Shown here piece by piece: positions 8,734 to 18,032 of a stretch of DNA of 64,000 nt (position 1 is its first letter; the number at the start of each line of letters is the position of its first letter). Location of the stretch: positions 80,201 to 144,200 of the forward strand of contig NZ_JAGIPX010000019.1 in assembly GCF_017814945.1 (NCBI RefSeq). Direction: 5' to 3'. This DNA comes from Paraburkholderia sp. LEh10. Lineage in GTDB: Bacteria; Pseudomonadota; Gammaproteobacteria; Burkholderiales; Burkholderiaceae. Below the pieces are notes generated by a model. That model had not been told where the DNA came from, ran no database searches, and saw only the letters and a list, made by a program, of their open reading frames with translations. A program made the translations under genes and the position numbers.

Positions 8734-9786
8734 ATGACCACGACTTACGCCTATGCCGCAACCGACGCCCAATCGAAGCTCGCGCCGTTCGAATTTCAGC
8801 GCCGCGATCTGCGCGAACACGATGTACAACTCGAAGTCCTGTTTTGCGGCGTCTGCCATTCGGACCTGCATCAGGCGCGCAATGAATGGAAGAACACGAT
8901 TTTCCCCGTCGTTCCGGGCCATGAGATCGTCGGCCGCGTGACGAAAGTCGGGCCGCAAGCGTCGAAATACAAGGTCGGCGATCTGGTCGGCGTCGGCTGT
9001 CTCGTCGATTCGTGCCGCACCTGCGCAAGCTGCCAGGAAGGACTCGAACAGTATTGCGAGAACGGCTTCGTCGGCACCTACAACGGCAACGACCGCCTGA
9101 CGGGCGCCGTGACCTACGGCGGTTATTCGACGCAACTCGTCGTCGACGAGGACTTCGTGCTGCGCGTACCGGCAAACCTCGACCCGGCCGGCGTCGCGCC
9201 GCTCCTGTGCGCGGGCATCACGTTGTATTCGCCGCTGCGCACGTGGGGCGCGGGACCGGGCAAGAAGGTCGGCATCGTCGGGCTCGGCGGGCTCGGCCAC
9301 ATGGGCGTGAAGCTCGCGCACGCGATGGGCGCGCATGTCGTGCTGTTCACGACGTCGCCGTCGAAGATCGAGGACGCGAAGCGACTCGGCGCGCACGAAG
9401 TGGTGATCTCGAAGAATCAGGCGGAAATGGACGCGCATGTGAACAGCTTCGATCTGATCGTCAACACGGTCGCGGCGCAGCACGATCTGAATCCGTTCAT
9501 CAACCTGTTAAAGCGTGACGGCACGCTGACGCTGGTGGGGGCGCCGGAGCATGATCACCCGTCGCCGCAGGTGTTCAACCTGATCATGAAACGTCGGCGT
9601 CTGGCTGGCTCGCTGATCGGCGGCATTGCCGAGACGCAGGAGATGCTGGACTTCTGCGGCAAGCACGGCATCACGTCGGACATCGAGATGATTCCGATGC
9701 AGAAGATCAATGAAGCCTATGAGCGCATGTTGAAGAGCGATGTGAAGTACCGCTTCGTCATCGATCTCGATTCGCTGCGGAAGTAA
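8734..9786 (+). CDS. Zinc-dependent NAD(P)-alcohol dehydrogenase (YahK/CAD type)
   Basis: 350 aa medium-chain dehydrogenase. Catalytic zinc ligands: Cys41 in GVCHSD, His63 in PGHE, Cys159 in LLCAGIT. Structural zinc: Cys94, Cys97, Cys100 and Cys108. Rossmann loop GLGGLGHMG at 183-191. The layout is that of cinnamyl-alcohol dehydrogenase/YahK enzymes, broad-range NADPH aldehyde reductases. CTGGAG lies before the ATG. Control by the divergent AraC protein is likely. All key residues are present, so it should be active; the aldehyde reduced in vivo is unknown. Confidence 0.92.
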   Translation: MTTTYAYAATDAQSKLAPFEFQRRDLREHDVQLEVLFCGVCHSDLHQARNEWKNTIFPVVPGHEIVGRVTKVGPQASKYKVGDLVGVGCLVDSCRTCASCQEGLEQYCENGFVGTYNGNDRLTGAVTYGGYSTQLVVDEDFVLRVPANLDPAGVAPLLCAGITLYSPLRTWGAGPGKKVGIVGLGGLGHMGVKLAHAMGAHVVLFTTSPSKIEDAKRLGAHEVVISKNQAEMDAHVNSFDLIVNTVAAQHDLNPFINLLKRDGTLTLVGAPEHDHPSPQVFNLIMKRRRLAGSLIGGIAETQEMLDFCGKHGITSDIEMIPMQKINEAYERMLKSDVKYRFVIDLDSLRK

Positions 9787-9929
9787 CGGGCAACCGGGCC
9801 GCGCGGCATGGCGGCCTGTCCCTGCTCCCCGCATGGCATTTGTCATTGCACACGTCGTACCGGCGCGCCTCCCATTCTGGCGATCGGCGTGAGCCATCGC
9901 AACGTCGATCTCGTCGGCGACGCGGTCTG

Positions 9930-10175
9930 TTTTGCCGTTATCGCTGGCATCCGCGATTGCGCCTCGCGGCGCGGGCGTTGCCCCTGTGCGGGGCGGCACC
10001 TCCTTTCTTTGCCGCGGCAAAGAAAGGAAGCAAAGAAAGCCGCTCACCCCGCCAGTGCTTGACGCTTTTCCACGGGCTCTCAACGCCCCCGCACTTCGCA
10101 TGGCAGCGTGCTGACCTCGCCCGTTGCCCACGCGCTGATTGAAGCCTCACCCACTTCATGCGCTGGCACAACAGC
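9930..10175 (+). repeat. Dispersed intergenic repeat, copy A
   Basis: Starts with TATCGCTGGCATCCGCG, then GCGTTGCCCCTGTGCGGGGCGGCACC, then a perfect 28-bp palindrome at 10001-10028 (arm TCCTTTCTTTGCCG), then AGCCGCTCACCCCGCCAGTGCTTG and CCACGGGCTCTCAACGCCC. The same order recurs inverted at 10340-10665 and in part at 23510-23650. It is non-coding; short ORFs through it are shadows. Confidence 0.85.
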
Positions 10176-10339
10176 TAACCCTCCCGAGGTTTCACTGCCG
10201 ATTGGCGGCAAACATATGTTGGTTATCGCGCCTCACAGGACAGCGCTCGAACTGTGTGGGTGTGTCGCGCAGCGAGGGTATTCTGGATGGCGCGACGGCC
10301 TACATAGGTTTGCCGCACAGGGGCGCTGGATAATTGAGG

Positions 10340-10665
10340 TTGTGGCTTGCAACGCGGGTGCATGAAGCGGGGGAGCCGCCGCTCAGTGCGCTGGCAACGG
10401 GCGTGGGCGAGCACACTGCCGTGATAAACAGGGGGATGTTGAGGGCCCGTGGATAAAAACAAGCATTGGCGGTGTGAGCGGCTTTCTTTGCCTACTTTCT
10501 TTGCCGCGGCAAAGAAAGTAGGTGCCGCCCCGCACAGGGGCAACGCCCGCGCCGCGAGGCGCTATCGCGGATGCCAGCGCAAAGGCAAAACAAACCGCGA
10601 TAGCGGATGCCAGCGACAGCGGCAGAACAGCGAATGCCAGCGACAGCGGCAAAACAATCCGCACA
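10340..10665 (-). repeat. Dispersed intergenic repeat, copy B (inverted)
   Basis: Reverse complement of copy A with the same blocks. It contains a perfect 32-bp palindrome at 10491-10522 (arm CCTACTTTCTTTGCCG). The palindrome arms differ from copy A in both halves together, so pairing is kept. Toward 10665 it carries about three roughly 30-bp tandem units with the core GCGGATGCCAGCG. The segments between A and B are also partly complementary, so the two copies could fold as one large hairpin. Confidence 0.85.
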
Positions 10666-10932
10666 CTACCCCTCATACCTCCCCGCCCGCGCACGCGCCT
10701 CCCCCACTACCCTCGCCAGCGTCTGCGGACTCATCCGCGCGGCGATCTCGCGCACATACTCATGATGCCGGGCATCGAGCGGCGCATCGAGATGCTGTGC
10801 CTGCAAATAGCGAATCAACGCGATCCGCCGATGCCCAAGCGCAATGCTCTGATCGAGCAGCGCAATCGCGGCACGCGCATCTCCAGCCCCGTATGCGCGC
10901 TTGAGCAATGCCGAAGTATCCGCACGCGACAT
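10666..10932 (-). CDS. Small conserved-looking protein at the 3' end of the sox operon
   Basis: 88 aa from the ATG at 10932 (a TTG at 10941 would give 91). The sequence MSRADTSALLKRAYGAGDAR, then ALLDQSIALGHRRIALIRYLQA reads as alpha-helical and soluble, like a short helical-repeat protein. It begins 12 bp after the folB stop, so it is probably translated from the soxBDAG-folB message. I do not recognise a named family. The codon pattern is normal for this genome, which supports a real gene. Confidence 0.6.
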   Translation of the reverse strand: MSRADTSALLKRAYGAGDARAAIALLDQSIALGHRRIALIRYLQAQHLDAPLDARHHEYVREIAARMSPQTLARVVGEARARAGRYEG

Positions 10933-10944
10933 ATCGAACAACGC

Positions 10945-11397
10945 TCAACCCGAAAACGCGGCCGCGCGATGCACGTCATGATCCGCACGCGTCCAGTCCA
11001 GCTCGACGCCAATGCGCGTCGTGCCCTCGCGAATCTTCGGCTTGTGCAGCGACAGCGTAAGCGCATCGAGCGCAGGCCACTCGTCGAACGACAATTGTGC
11101 GATCTCGACCGCGAGCGTCTCCAGCATCCTCGTATGCGGCTTCGTCGAAAGAAACTCGCTCACCCGATTGCAATACCGCTCGTAATCGATCATCGCATGT
11201 GTGCCTTCTTCCGAAGGCGCACAGCGATACGCAAGACTCGCGTCGATCACGACCGGCTGCGGCGCAAGGTGCTCGTGCGCGTGAATACCGATGCGCGTCG
11301 ATACGACGAGCTCATCGACAAACACGCGCCAGCCCTTGCCCCGCACGCGGTGAGCCGGCTCGACATACGCCGCGAGCGACTCTTCGAACGGCTTCAC
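10945..11397 (-). CDS. folB: Dihydroneopterin aldolase family protein (FolB-like)
   Basis: 150 aa. WRVFVDELVVSTRIGIHAHEH and the PQPVVIDASLAY segment are the FolB/tunnelling-fold signatures; the Lys near the C-terminus (SLHKPKI) matches the catalytic lysine region. FolB makes 6-hydroxymethyl-dihydropterin in folate synthesis. Here it is the tail of the sarcosine oxidase operon, whose product methylene-THF needs folate, so a role in supplying or tuning tetrahydrofolate is inferred. Start is GTG at 11397, overlapping the soxG stop by the GTGA quartet. It may be a second, pathway-specific folB copy. Confidence 0.82.
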   Translation of the reverse strand: MKPFEESLAAYVEPAHRVRGKGWRVFVDELVVSTRIGIHAHEHLAPQPVVIDASLAYRCAPSEEGTHAMIDYERYCNRVSEFLSTKPHTRMLETLAVEIAQLSFDEWPALDALTLSLHKPKIREGTTRIGVELDWTRADHDVHRAAAFSG

Positions 11398-12044
11398 GAC
11401 ATCAGCGGCTCGGCCGCGTCGAGCATGATCCGGACGAAGTAATCGGCAAAGCTGCGGCGCACGACGATTTCATAGGTATCGTCGGCGACGGGCACGAGCA
11501 CGATCGACGCCTTGAAGTAATGGCTCTGCGCGCACTGCCCCGGCGCAAGCACGCGCGGATGCAGATCGAGGGGACAGCCGCGCGCAATCACGTCGCGCAC
11601 TTTCTCACCGCTCACTTCGAGCACCGTCCAGCCGCTGCCGATATCGACGGCCGATGCGAACTGCCCTTGCAGCGCCTCCACCAGCCTGCTTTCCGCGACG
11701 GGCGCTTGCGGTTGCAGCGAGCGCACGATCCATTCGTCAGGGCCGAGCCACAGCACGTCATAGCCGTTGCCGCGCGCGACCGTGTTCGCCTTCGCGGGCG
11801 GACGGCAGCCCGTCACGCTCTCGACAGCGCCCAGAAACGCTGCGTCGCGCACATCGCCGCGCAGATTCACGAGATCGCAAAACGCCTTCTCGCGCAGATT
11901 GAATTTCTTCGACGGCGAGGCCGCGTGCTTCTTCACGAGGTCGCCCACGCCGGCAAGCGGCGACTCCTGCCAGGGCTGACCCGTCCCCCGTTGCGCGACA
12001 GCCGACGTTGCGCCCGGTGCATTGTTCCTTGCTTCATTCCACAT
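11394..12044 (-). CDS. soxG: Sarcosine oxidase gamma subunit
   Basis: 216 aa, standard for the small gamma subunit of heterotetrameric sarcosine oxidase. The body (FNLREKAFCDLVNLRGD, then LGPDEWIVRS, then GCPLDLHPRVLAPGQCAQSH) is distinctive for SoxG, a GcvT-like scaffold protein with no catalytic residues of its own. It overlaps the end of soxA by 11 bp and the folB start by 4 bp, so the operon is translationally tight. Confidence 0.92.
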   Translation of the reverse strand: MWNEARNNAPGATSAVAQRGTGQPWQESPLAGVGDLVKKHAASPSKKFNLREKAFCDLVNLRGDVRDAAFLGAVESVTGCRPPAKANTVARGNGYDVLWLGPDEWIVRSLQPQAPVAESRLVEALQGQFASAVDIGSGWTVLEVSGEKVRDVIARGCPLDLHPRVLAPGQCAQSHYFKASIVLVPVADDTYEIVVRRSFADYFVRIMLDAAEPLMS

Positions 12045-15000
12045 GTTGACGCACTCCTTCCGTGTCGTAGAAAACGGGGCTCGCGATCTTCGCGGCGATC
12101 TGCTTGCCGCTCGCCAGCGGGATCGTCACGTTTTGCCCCATCTTGTTCAGGCCGCCCTTGACCACGGCGAGCGCGATCGAACGCTTCAGAATCGGGCTGT
12201 AATAGCTCGACGTCACGTGTCCAAGCATCGGCGCCGTATCGCCCTGGAACGGACCCGCGACGATCTGGCTGCCTTCGGGAAGCACGAACTGCGGATCGTC
12301 GGTGAGCAAGCCGACGAACTGCTTGCGTCCTTCCTTCGCGGTGTCCGAGCGCGTCAGCGAACGGCGGCCGAGGAAGTCCTTCGTCTTCGCGACGAGGCCA
12401 CCCATGCCGAGATCGTGCGGCGTGATCGAACCGTCGGTATCCTGGCCGACGATGATGTAGCCCTTCTCCGCGCGCAGCACGTGCATCGTTTCCGTGCCGT
12501 AAGGCGTGATGTCGAACTCGGCGCCTGCGGCCATCAGCGCCTCCCAGACCGCGCGCCCCATGTTCGCGGGCACGTTCACTTCATATGCGAGTTCGCCCGA
12601 GAAGCTGATGCGCATCACGCGCGCCTTCACGCCCGCGACGGTGCCGTTGCGATACGACATGAACGGGAACGCCTCGTTGTCGAAGTCGATGTCGCTGCAC
12701 ACCTTCTGCACGACCTTGCGGCTCTTCGGCCCGACTACCGCGAACGTCGCCCAGTGATCGGTGACGGACGCGAGCCGCACCTTCATGTCCGGCCATTCCG
12801 TCTGCAGCCAGCGCTCCATCCACGTCAGCACGCGCGCCGCGCCGCCCGTCGTGGTCGTCATCATGAAGTGCTGTTCGCCGAGGCGCACCGTCACGCCGTC
12901 GTCGAACACCATGCCGTTCTCGTCGAGCATCAGGCCATAACGGCACTTGCCGACTTCGAGCTTGGTCCACGGATTCGTGTACATCCAGTTCAGCAGCTTC
13001 GCGGCATCCGGGCCCTGAATGTCGATCTTGCCGAGCGTCGATGCATCGAGAATGCCGACGCTGTTGCGCACCGCGAGACATTCGCGCTTCACGGCCGCAT
13101 GCAGATCCTCGCCCTTCTTCGGGAAGTACCAGGGGCGCTTCCAGTTGCCGACGTCCTCGAACATCGCGCCGTTCTCGACGTGCCATTCGTGCACGGCCGT
13201 CTTGCGGATGGGGTCGAGCAGATCGCCGAGCTCGCGGCCTGCGAACGTGCCGAAGCTCACAGGCGTGTAGTTCGGGCGGAACGTGGTCGTGCCCGTTTCG
13301 GGAATCGTCTTGCCGAGCGCATCGGCGAGAATCGCCATGCCGTTGATATTGCCGAGCTTGCCCTGGTCGGTGCCGAAGCCCATCGCGGTGTAGCGCTTCA
13401 CGTGCTCGACGGATTCGAAGCCTTCGCGCGCGGCAAGCAGGATGTCCGCCGCCGACACGTCGTTCTGGAAATCGACGAACTGCTTCGCTCCGCGCGCCGC
13501 TTCCGCGCGGCTGCCGACGAGCCACAGCGGCTGGATCGGCGACTCGGCGAGCTCCGACACCTGCGGCACCTGGGGACGCGTGACGCCATAACCGATCGAC
13601 TTCACGGCTTCGACACCCGCATCGACGGCGAGACGCAATCCGCGCGCGAGGCTGAATTCGCCCGCTGCCGCGCCGATGCTCGTCTCCGGCTGCATGCCCT
13701 TGCCCGGCACGAAGCACGCCTTCGAGTCGTTCCAGTGCGCCTTGCCGCCCGACTGCGCGAACAGGTGCAGCACGGGGCTGAAGCCACCCGACATCGCGAC
13801 GAGATCGCATGGCAGGTCCGCCAGCTTTTCGCCCGTTACGGCGCCCGTCTTGCCGTTCGCATACTTGACCACTTCGACCGACGTCACGCGCTGCTTGCCG
13901 TGCGCCGTCATCACGGCTGCGTTGTTCATGATTTTCACGCCGTGACGGCGCGCCGCCGCCTGCAATGCGCCGCTGCCCTGCGCACGCGGATCGACGACCG
14001 TGACGGCCGCGCCGCAAGCCTTCAGGTCGAGCGCGCACTGATAACCCGCGTCGTTGTTCGTGAACACGACGGCGTTGCGGCCCGGCATCACGCCAAAGCG
14101 ATGGATATACGTCGAGACAGCCGACGCGAGCATCACGCCCGGCAGATCGTTGTTGCCGAACACGATGGGCCGCTCGTGCGCGCCCGTCGCGAGAACCACG
14201 CGCTTTGCGCGGATTTTCCACAGCAGTTCGCGCGTGCCCTTGCGCATCGACACGGGCAAATGGTCCGTCAAACGCTGTGTCACCGTGACGAGGTTGTGGT
14301 CCTGATAGCCGAACGCCGTGCTGCGCGACAGAATCTTCACGTCCGGCATGCGCGACAGTTCCCCTTCGATCTTCTCGACCCAGCTCATCGCCGAACGTCC
14401 GTCGATCTCCGCCTTGCACGACAGCAGACTGCCGCCAAGTTCCCGCTGATCGTCGACGAGAATCACGCGCGCGCCGCTGACGGCGGCCGCATGCGCGGCG
14501 GCGAGGCCCGTCGGGCCGCCGCCCACGACGAGCACGTCGCAATGCGCGTAGCACTTGTCGTAGCGGTCGGCATCGCGCACGTCGGGCGACTTGCCGAGAC
14601 CCGCCGCTTCGCGAATCTTCTCTTCATATTTCGGCCACCATTTGCGCGGCCACATAAAGGTTTTGTAGTAGAAGCCCGCGGGCAAGAAGCGCGAGAACTT
14701 CTGGTTGATCGCCATGCGATCGTGTTCGAGATTCGGCTCGGCATTCACGCTGTTTGCGACGAGCCCCTGATACAACTCGATCTCCGTCGCACGCGCATTC
14801 GGGACCGTGTACGCGCCGCGCTCCAGTTGCACGACGGCATTCGGCTCGGCCACATCTGCCGTGACGATGCCGCGCGGCCGGTGATACTTGAAGCTGCGCG
14901 CGACGAAATGCACGTCGTTCGCGAGCAGCGCGGAAGCGAGCGTGTCGCCCTGGAAGCCCTGATACGTGCGGCCGTTGAACGTGAAGGTCAGCGGAATCGC

Positions 15001-15045
15001 GCGGTTGATGCGCCCACCGGCGCCGAGGCGGTTTTTCTGGCTCAT
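12034..15045 (-). CDS. soxA: Sarcosine oxidase alpha subunit
   Basis: 1003 aa. An N-terminal 2Fe-2S-ferredoxin-like/Fer2_4 region (20-100) is followed by the dinucleotide loop VLVVGGGPTG (171-180) of an NAD-binding module, then a C-terminal aminomethyltransferase (GcvT-like) domain from about 610 that binds tetrahydrofolate and takes the methyl carbon of sarcosine as 5,10-methylene-THF. In the complex with SoxB, SoxD and SoxG it makes glycine, H2O2 and methylene-THF. Overlaps soxD by 4 bp (ATGA) and soxG by 11 bp. Full length, no interruption. Confidence 0.95.
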   Translation of the reverse strand: MSQKNRLGAGGRINRAIPLTFTFNGRTYQGFQGDTLASALLANDVHFVARSFKYHRPRGIVTADVAEPNAVVQLERGAYTVPNARATEIELYQGLVANSVNAEPNLEHDRMAINQKFSRFLPAGFYYKTFMWPRKWWPKYEEKIREAAGLGKSPDVRDADRYDKCYAHCDVLVVGGGPTGLAAAHAAAVSGARVILVDDQRELGGSLLSCKAEIDGRSAMSWVEKIEGELSRMPDVKILSRSTAFGYQDHNLVTVTQRLTDHLPVSMRKGTRELLWKIRAKRVVLATGAHERPIVFGNNDLPGVMLASAVSTYIHRFGVMPGRNAVVFTNNDAGYQCALDLKACGAAVTVVDPRAQGSGALQAAARRHGVKIMNNAAVMTAHGKQRVTSVEVVKYANGKTGAVTGEKLADLPCDLVAMSGGFSPVLHLFAQSGGKAHWNDSKACFVPGKGMQPETSIGAAAGEFSLARGLRLAVDAGVEAVKSIGYGVTRPQVPQVSELAESPIQPLWLVGSRAEAARGAKQFVDFQNDVSAADILLAAREGFESVEHVKRYTAMGFGTDQGKLGNINGMAILADALGKTIPETGTTTFRPNYTPVSFGTFAGRELGDLLDPIRKTAVHEWHVENGAMFEDVGNWKRPWYFPKKGEDLHAAVKRECLAVRNSVGILDASTLGKIDIQGPDAAKLLNWMYTNPWTKLEVGKCRYGLMLDENGMVFDDGVTVRLGEQHFMMTTTTGGAARVLTWMERWLQTEWPDMKVRLASVTDHWATFAVVGPKSRKVVQKVCSDIDFDNEAFPFMSYRNGTVAGVKARVMRISFSGELAYEVNVPANMGRAVWEALMAAGAEFDITPYGTETMHVLRAEKGYIIVGQDTDGSITPHDLGMGGLVAKTKDFLGRRSLTRSDTAKEGRKQFVGLLTDDPQFVLPEGSQIVAGPFQGDTAPMLGHVTSSYYSPILKRSIALAVVKGGLNKMGQNVTIPLASGKQIAAKIASPVFYDTEGVRQHVE

Positions 15046-15341
15046 TGCTTGTTGCCCCCTTGTGCTTCAGCGGACGTAGTGCCGGTGTTGAAAGTCTCGT
15101 AACCCTGGATCTGGTACGAAACCGTGTCGCGCGTCGCCATGAACCAGCGGCGGCAGCCCTGCGTGTGCATCCATTGCTCGCGGTGCACGCCGCGCGGGTT
15201 CTTGCGCATGAACAGGTAGTCGCCCCATTCCTTGTCGGTGAGCTTGTCGGTGTCGAGCGGACGCGCGATGTCGGCTTCGCCGCCACAGCTGAACTCGGAT
15301 TCGGCGCGCGGCCCGCACCACGGGCATTCGATCAGCAGCAT
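15042..15341 (-). CDS. soxD: Sarcosine oxidase delta subunit
   Basis: 99 aa. Zinc-binding delta subunit: ECPWCGPR at 5-12 gives Cys6 and Cys9, and WMHTQGCRRWF gives His59 and Cys63, the known ligand set of the family. The protein is structural. GGGAG lies ahead of the ATG. It is 20 bp downstream of soxB and overlaps soxA by the ATGA quartet. Confidence 0.95.
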   Translation of the reverse strand: MLLIECPWCGPRAESEFSCGGEADIARPLDTDKLTDKEWGDYLFMRKNPRGVHREQWMHTQGCRRWFMATRDTVSYQIQGYETFNTGTTSAEAQGGNKQ

Positions 15342-15361
15342 GTTTCTTTCTCCCAGTGGGT

Positions 15362-16606
15362 TTAGTGGGCCACGGCAGCAGCGCCGTGTTCGTCAATCAG
15401 GTGTCCCGTGTAGAAGCGGTCCAGCGAGAACGGCGCATTCAACGGATGCGGCTCGTCGTTCGCGATGGTGTGCGCGAACACCCAGCCCGAGCCCGGCGTC
15501 GCCTTGAAACCGCCCGTGCCCCAGCCGCAGTTGAAGTACAGGCCCTTTACGTCGGTCTTGCTGATGATGGGGCACGCATCCGGCGACACATCGACGATGC
15601 CGCCCCACTGACGGTTCATCCGCACGCGCGAGAACACCGGGAACATCTCGACGATCGCCTGCAGCGTGCCTTCGATGATGTGAAAGCTGCCGCGCTGCCC
15701 GAAGCCCGTGTACTGGTCGACGCCCGCGCCGATCACGAGGTCGCCCTTGTCCGACTGGCTGATATACGCGTGCACCGCGTTCGACATGATCACCGAGTTG
15801 ACGACGGGCTTGATCGGCTCGGACACGAGCGCCTGCAACGGATGGCTTTCGAGCGGCAGCCGGATGCCCGCCATGTCGGCGAGCGTCGTCGTGTTGCCGG
15901 CTGCCACCACGGCGACCTTCTTTGCCTTGATGAAGCCCTTCACCGTATCGACGCCCGTCACGCGCCCGCCGTCGCGACGGATGCCCGTCACCTGGCAGTT
16001 CTGGATGATGTCGACGCCCGCCTGATCCGCGCCGCGCGCGAAGCCCCATGCGACGGCATCGTGACGCGCGACGCCCGCACGTCGCTGGATCGACGCGCCG
16101 AGCACGGGATAGCGGCTATTCAGGTTGATGGTCGGCTCGATTTCCTTGACCTGCTCGGGCGTGAGGAACTCGGCATCGACGCCGTTCAGCCGGTTCGCGT
16201 TCACGCGCCGCTCGGTGTCGCGCACGTCCTGCAGCGTATGCGCTAGGTTCATCACGCCGCGCTGGCTGAACATCACGTTGTAGTTCAGGTCTTGCGACAG
16301 ACCTTCCCACAGCTTCATCGCCTTCTCGTACAGCGCCGCCGATTCGTCCCACAGATAGTTCGAACGCACGATGGTCGTGTTGCGCGCCGTGTTGCCGCCG
16401 CCGATCCAGCCCTTCTCCAGAATCGCGACGTTCTTCACGCCATGCTCCTTCGCGAGGTAGTACGCGGTCGCAAGACCATGCCCGCCGCCGCCGACGATCA
16501 CGACGTCGTATTCCTTCTTCGGTTCCGGGCTCCTCCACTGTCGCTCCCAGTTCTCGTGATACGACAACCCGTTGCGGAACAGACTGAATATCGAATAGCG
16601 GCTCAT
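15362..16606 (-). CDS. soxB: Sarcosine oxidase beta subunit
   Basis: 414 aa. FAD-binding loop VVIVGGGGHGLATAYYLA at 35-52 and a DAO-type oxidase body. The VARHDAVAWGFARGAD segment (His182) is where this family attaches FMN covalently, from knowledge of other heterotetrameric sarcosine oxidases. Carries out oxidative demethylation of sarcosine with SoxA/D/G. GAAGGGG precedes the ATG. First sox gene, 37 bp after sdaA, so one operon sdaA-soxBDAG-folB is likely. Confidence 0.95.
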   Translation of the reverse strand: MSRYSIFSLFRNGLSYHENWERQWRSPEPKKEYDVVIVGGGGHGLATAYYLAKEHGVKNVAILEKGWIGGGNTARNTTIVRSNYLWDESAALYEKAMKLWEGLSQDLNYNVMFSQRGVMNLAHTLQDVRDTERRVNANRLNGVDAEFLTPEQVKEIEPTINLNSRYPVLGASIQRRAGVARHDAVAWGFARGADQAGVDIIQNCQVTGIRRDGGRVTGVDTVKGFIKAKKVAVVAAGNTTTLADMAGIRLPLESHPLQALVSEPIKPVVNSVIMSNAVHAYISQSDKGDLVIGAGVDQYTGFGQRGSFHIIEGTLQAIVEMFPVFSRVRMNRQWGGIVDVSPDACPIISKTDVKGLYFNCGWGTGGFKATPGSGWVFAHTIANDEPHPLNAPFSLDRFYTGHLIDEHGAAAVAH

Positions 16607-16643
16607 CTCGCAGACCCCTTCGTGTTTGCCTTGCTCGTTACCA

Positions 16644-18032
16644 TTAGCATTCGATGACGTTCACGGCCAGACCGCCGCGCGACGTCTCCTTGTATTTCGT
16701 TTTCATGTCGGCGCCCGTTTCGCGCATCGTCTTGATGACGTTGTCGAGCGTCACGTAATGCTGGCCGTCGCCCTTCAACGCCATGCGCGACGCGTTCAGC
16801 GCCTTGATCGCGCCCATCGCGTTGCGCTCGATGCACGGAATCTGCACGAGCCCGCCGACGGGGTCGCACGTCATGCCCAGGTTGTGCTCCATGCCGATTT
16901 CGGCGGCGTTCTCGACCTGCGTCGGCGTGCCGCCCATCACGGCCGCGAGCGCCGCCGCAGCCATCGAGCACGCGACGCCGACCTCGCCCTGGCAGCCCAC
17001 TTCCGCGCCGGAGATCGACGCCGTTTCCTTGTAGATGATGCCGATCGCGGCCGCCGTCAGAAGGAAATCGACGATGCCGTTTTCGTTCGAGCCCGGCACG
17101 AACTTAACGTAGTAGTGCAACACGGCGGGAATCACGCCCGCCGCGCCGTTGGTCGGCGCGGTGACGACGCGGCCGCCCGCGGCGTTCTCTTCGTTGACGG
17201 CCATTGCGTAGAGGTTGACCCAGTCGAGCATCGACAGCGGATCGCGCAGCGACTCTTCCGAACGCGTGCGCAACTGCACGGAGAGATCCGCGGCGCGGCG
17301 CTTCACGCGCATCGGGCCGGGCAGCTCGCCATGCATCTTGCAGCCGCGCGCCACGCAGGCGGCCATCGTGCGCCAGATCGTCAACAGGCCCTCGCGCACG
17401 TCTTCCGGCGAGCGCGACGCGCATTCGTTCGCGAACGTCACTTGTGCGATCGACAGGCCGCTTTCGCGGCACACACGCATCAGGTCGTCGCCGGTGCGAA
17501 ACGGATACGGCATCTCGCCGCCGCCGCGCACGCCGTTCACGCGATCGCCTTCGCGATTCACGACAAAGCCGCCGCCAACCGAGTAATACTCTTTCTCGAC
17601 CAGCAACTGGCCGTTCTCGTCGAACGCCTGAAAGCGCATGCCGTTCGGATGCACGACGCTGCCCGTGCCGCTCATCAGGCGGCGGAAGAACGACACGTGT
17701 TCTTTTTCGTCGAAACCGATCTCGTGCTTGCCGAGCAGCGACAGGCGCCTGACCTTGCGGATCTGCGCGAGCCGCGGCTCGATCAGGTCGGGATCGATGG
17801 TGTCGGGCAGATGGCCTTCGAGGCCGAGCAGCACCGCCTTGTCGGTGCCGTGGCCCTTGCCCGTCGCGCCGAGCGAGCCGTACAGCTCGACTTTGACGCG
17901 GCGCACGAACGCGAGCAGATTCGCGTCCTCGATATGCGAAGCGAAGCGGCACGCGGCGATCATCGGGCCGACGGTGTGCGAGCTCGATGGGCCGATGCCG
18001 ATCTTGAACAGGTCGAAAACGCTGACGTTCAT
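16644..18032 (-). CDS. sdaA: L-serine ammonia-lyase (serine dehydratase), iron-sulfur type
   Basis: 462 aa single-chain enzyme with fused beta and alpha domains. The start MNVSVFDLFKIGIGPSSSHT is the family hallmark; SSSHTVGPM binds serine. Cluster cysteines are Cys347 (GCQGEVG), Cys389 (MTCDPVGG) and Cys400 (IPCIERN). Converts L-serine to pyruvate and ammonia. Together with sarcosine oxidase upstream in the pathway and a serine hydroxymethyltransferase elsewhere, it finishes the route from sarcosine-glycine to pyruvate. An open frame continues far upstream through the 13-bp repeat, but the family start is at 18032. Confidence 0.95.
   Translation of the reverse strand: MNVSVFDLFKIGIGPSSSHTVGPMIAACRFASHIEDANLLAFVRRVKVELYGSLGATGKGHGTDKAVLLGLEGHLPDTIDPDLIEPRLAQIRKVRRLSLLGKHEIGFDEKEHVSFFRRLMSGTGSVVHPNGMRFQAFDENGQLLVEKEYYSVGGGFVVNREGDRVNGVRGGGEMPYPFRTGDDLMRVCRESGLSIAQVTFANECASRSPEDVREGLLTIWRTMAACVARGCKMHGELPGPMRVKRRAADLSVQLRTRSEESLRDPLSMLDWVNLYAMAVNEENAAGGRVVTAPTNGAAGVIPAVLHYYVKFVPGSNENGIVDFLLTAAAIGIIYKETASISGAEVGCQGEVGVACSMAAAALAAVMGGTPTQVENAAEIGMEHNLGMTCDPVGGLVQIPCIERNAMGAIKALNASRMALKGDGQHYVTLDNVIKTMRETGADMKTKYKETSRGGLAVNVIEC

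Noticed and set aside
10001..10028. Long palindrome as an ordinary intrinsic terminator
   Set aside because: No T-tract follows and it is part of a repeat found in several places in both orientations.
12022..15102. 1026-codon plus-strand frame
   Set aside because: Antisense shadow of soxA; low-complexity Arg/His/Ala-rich translation.
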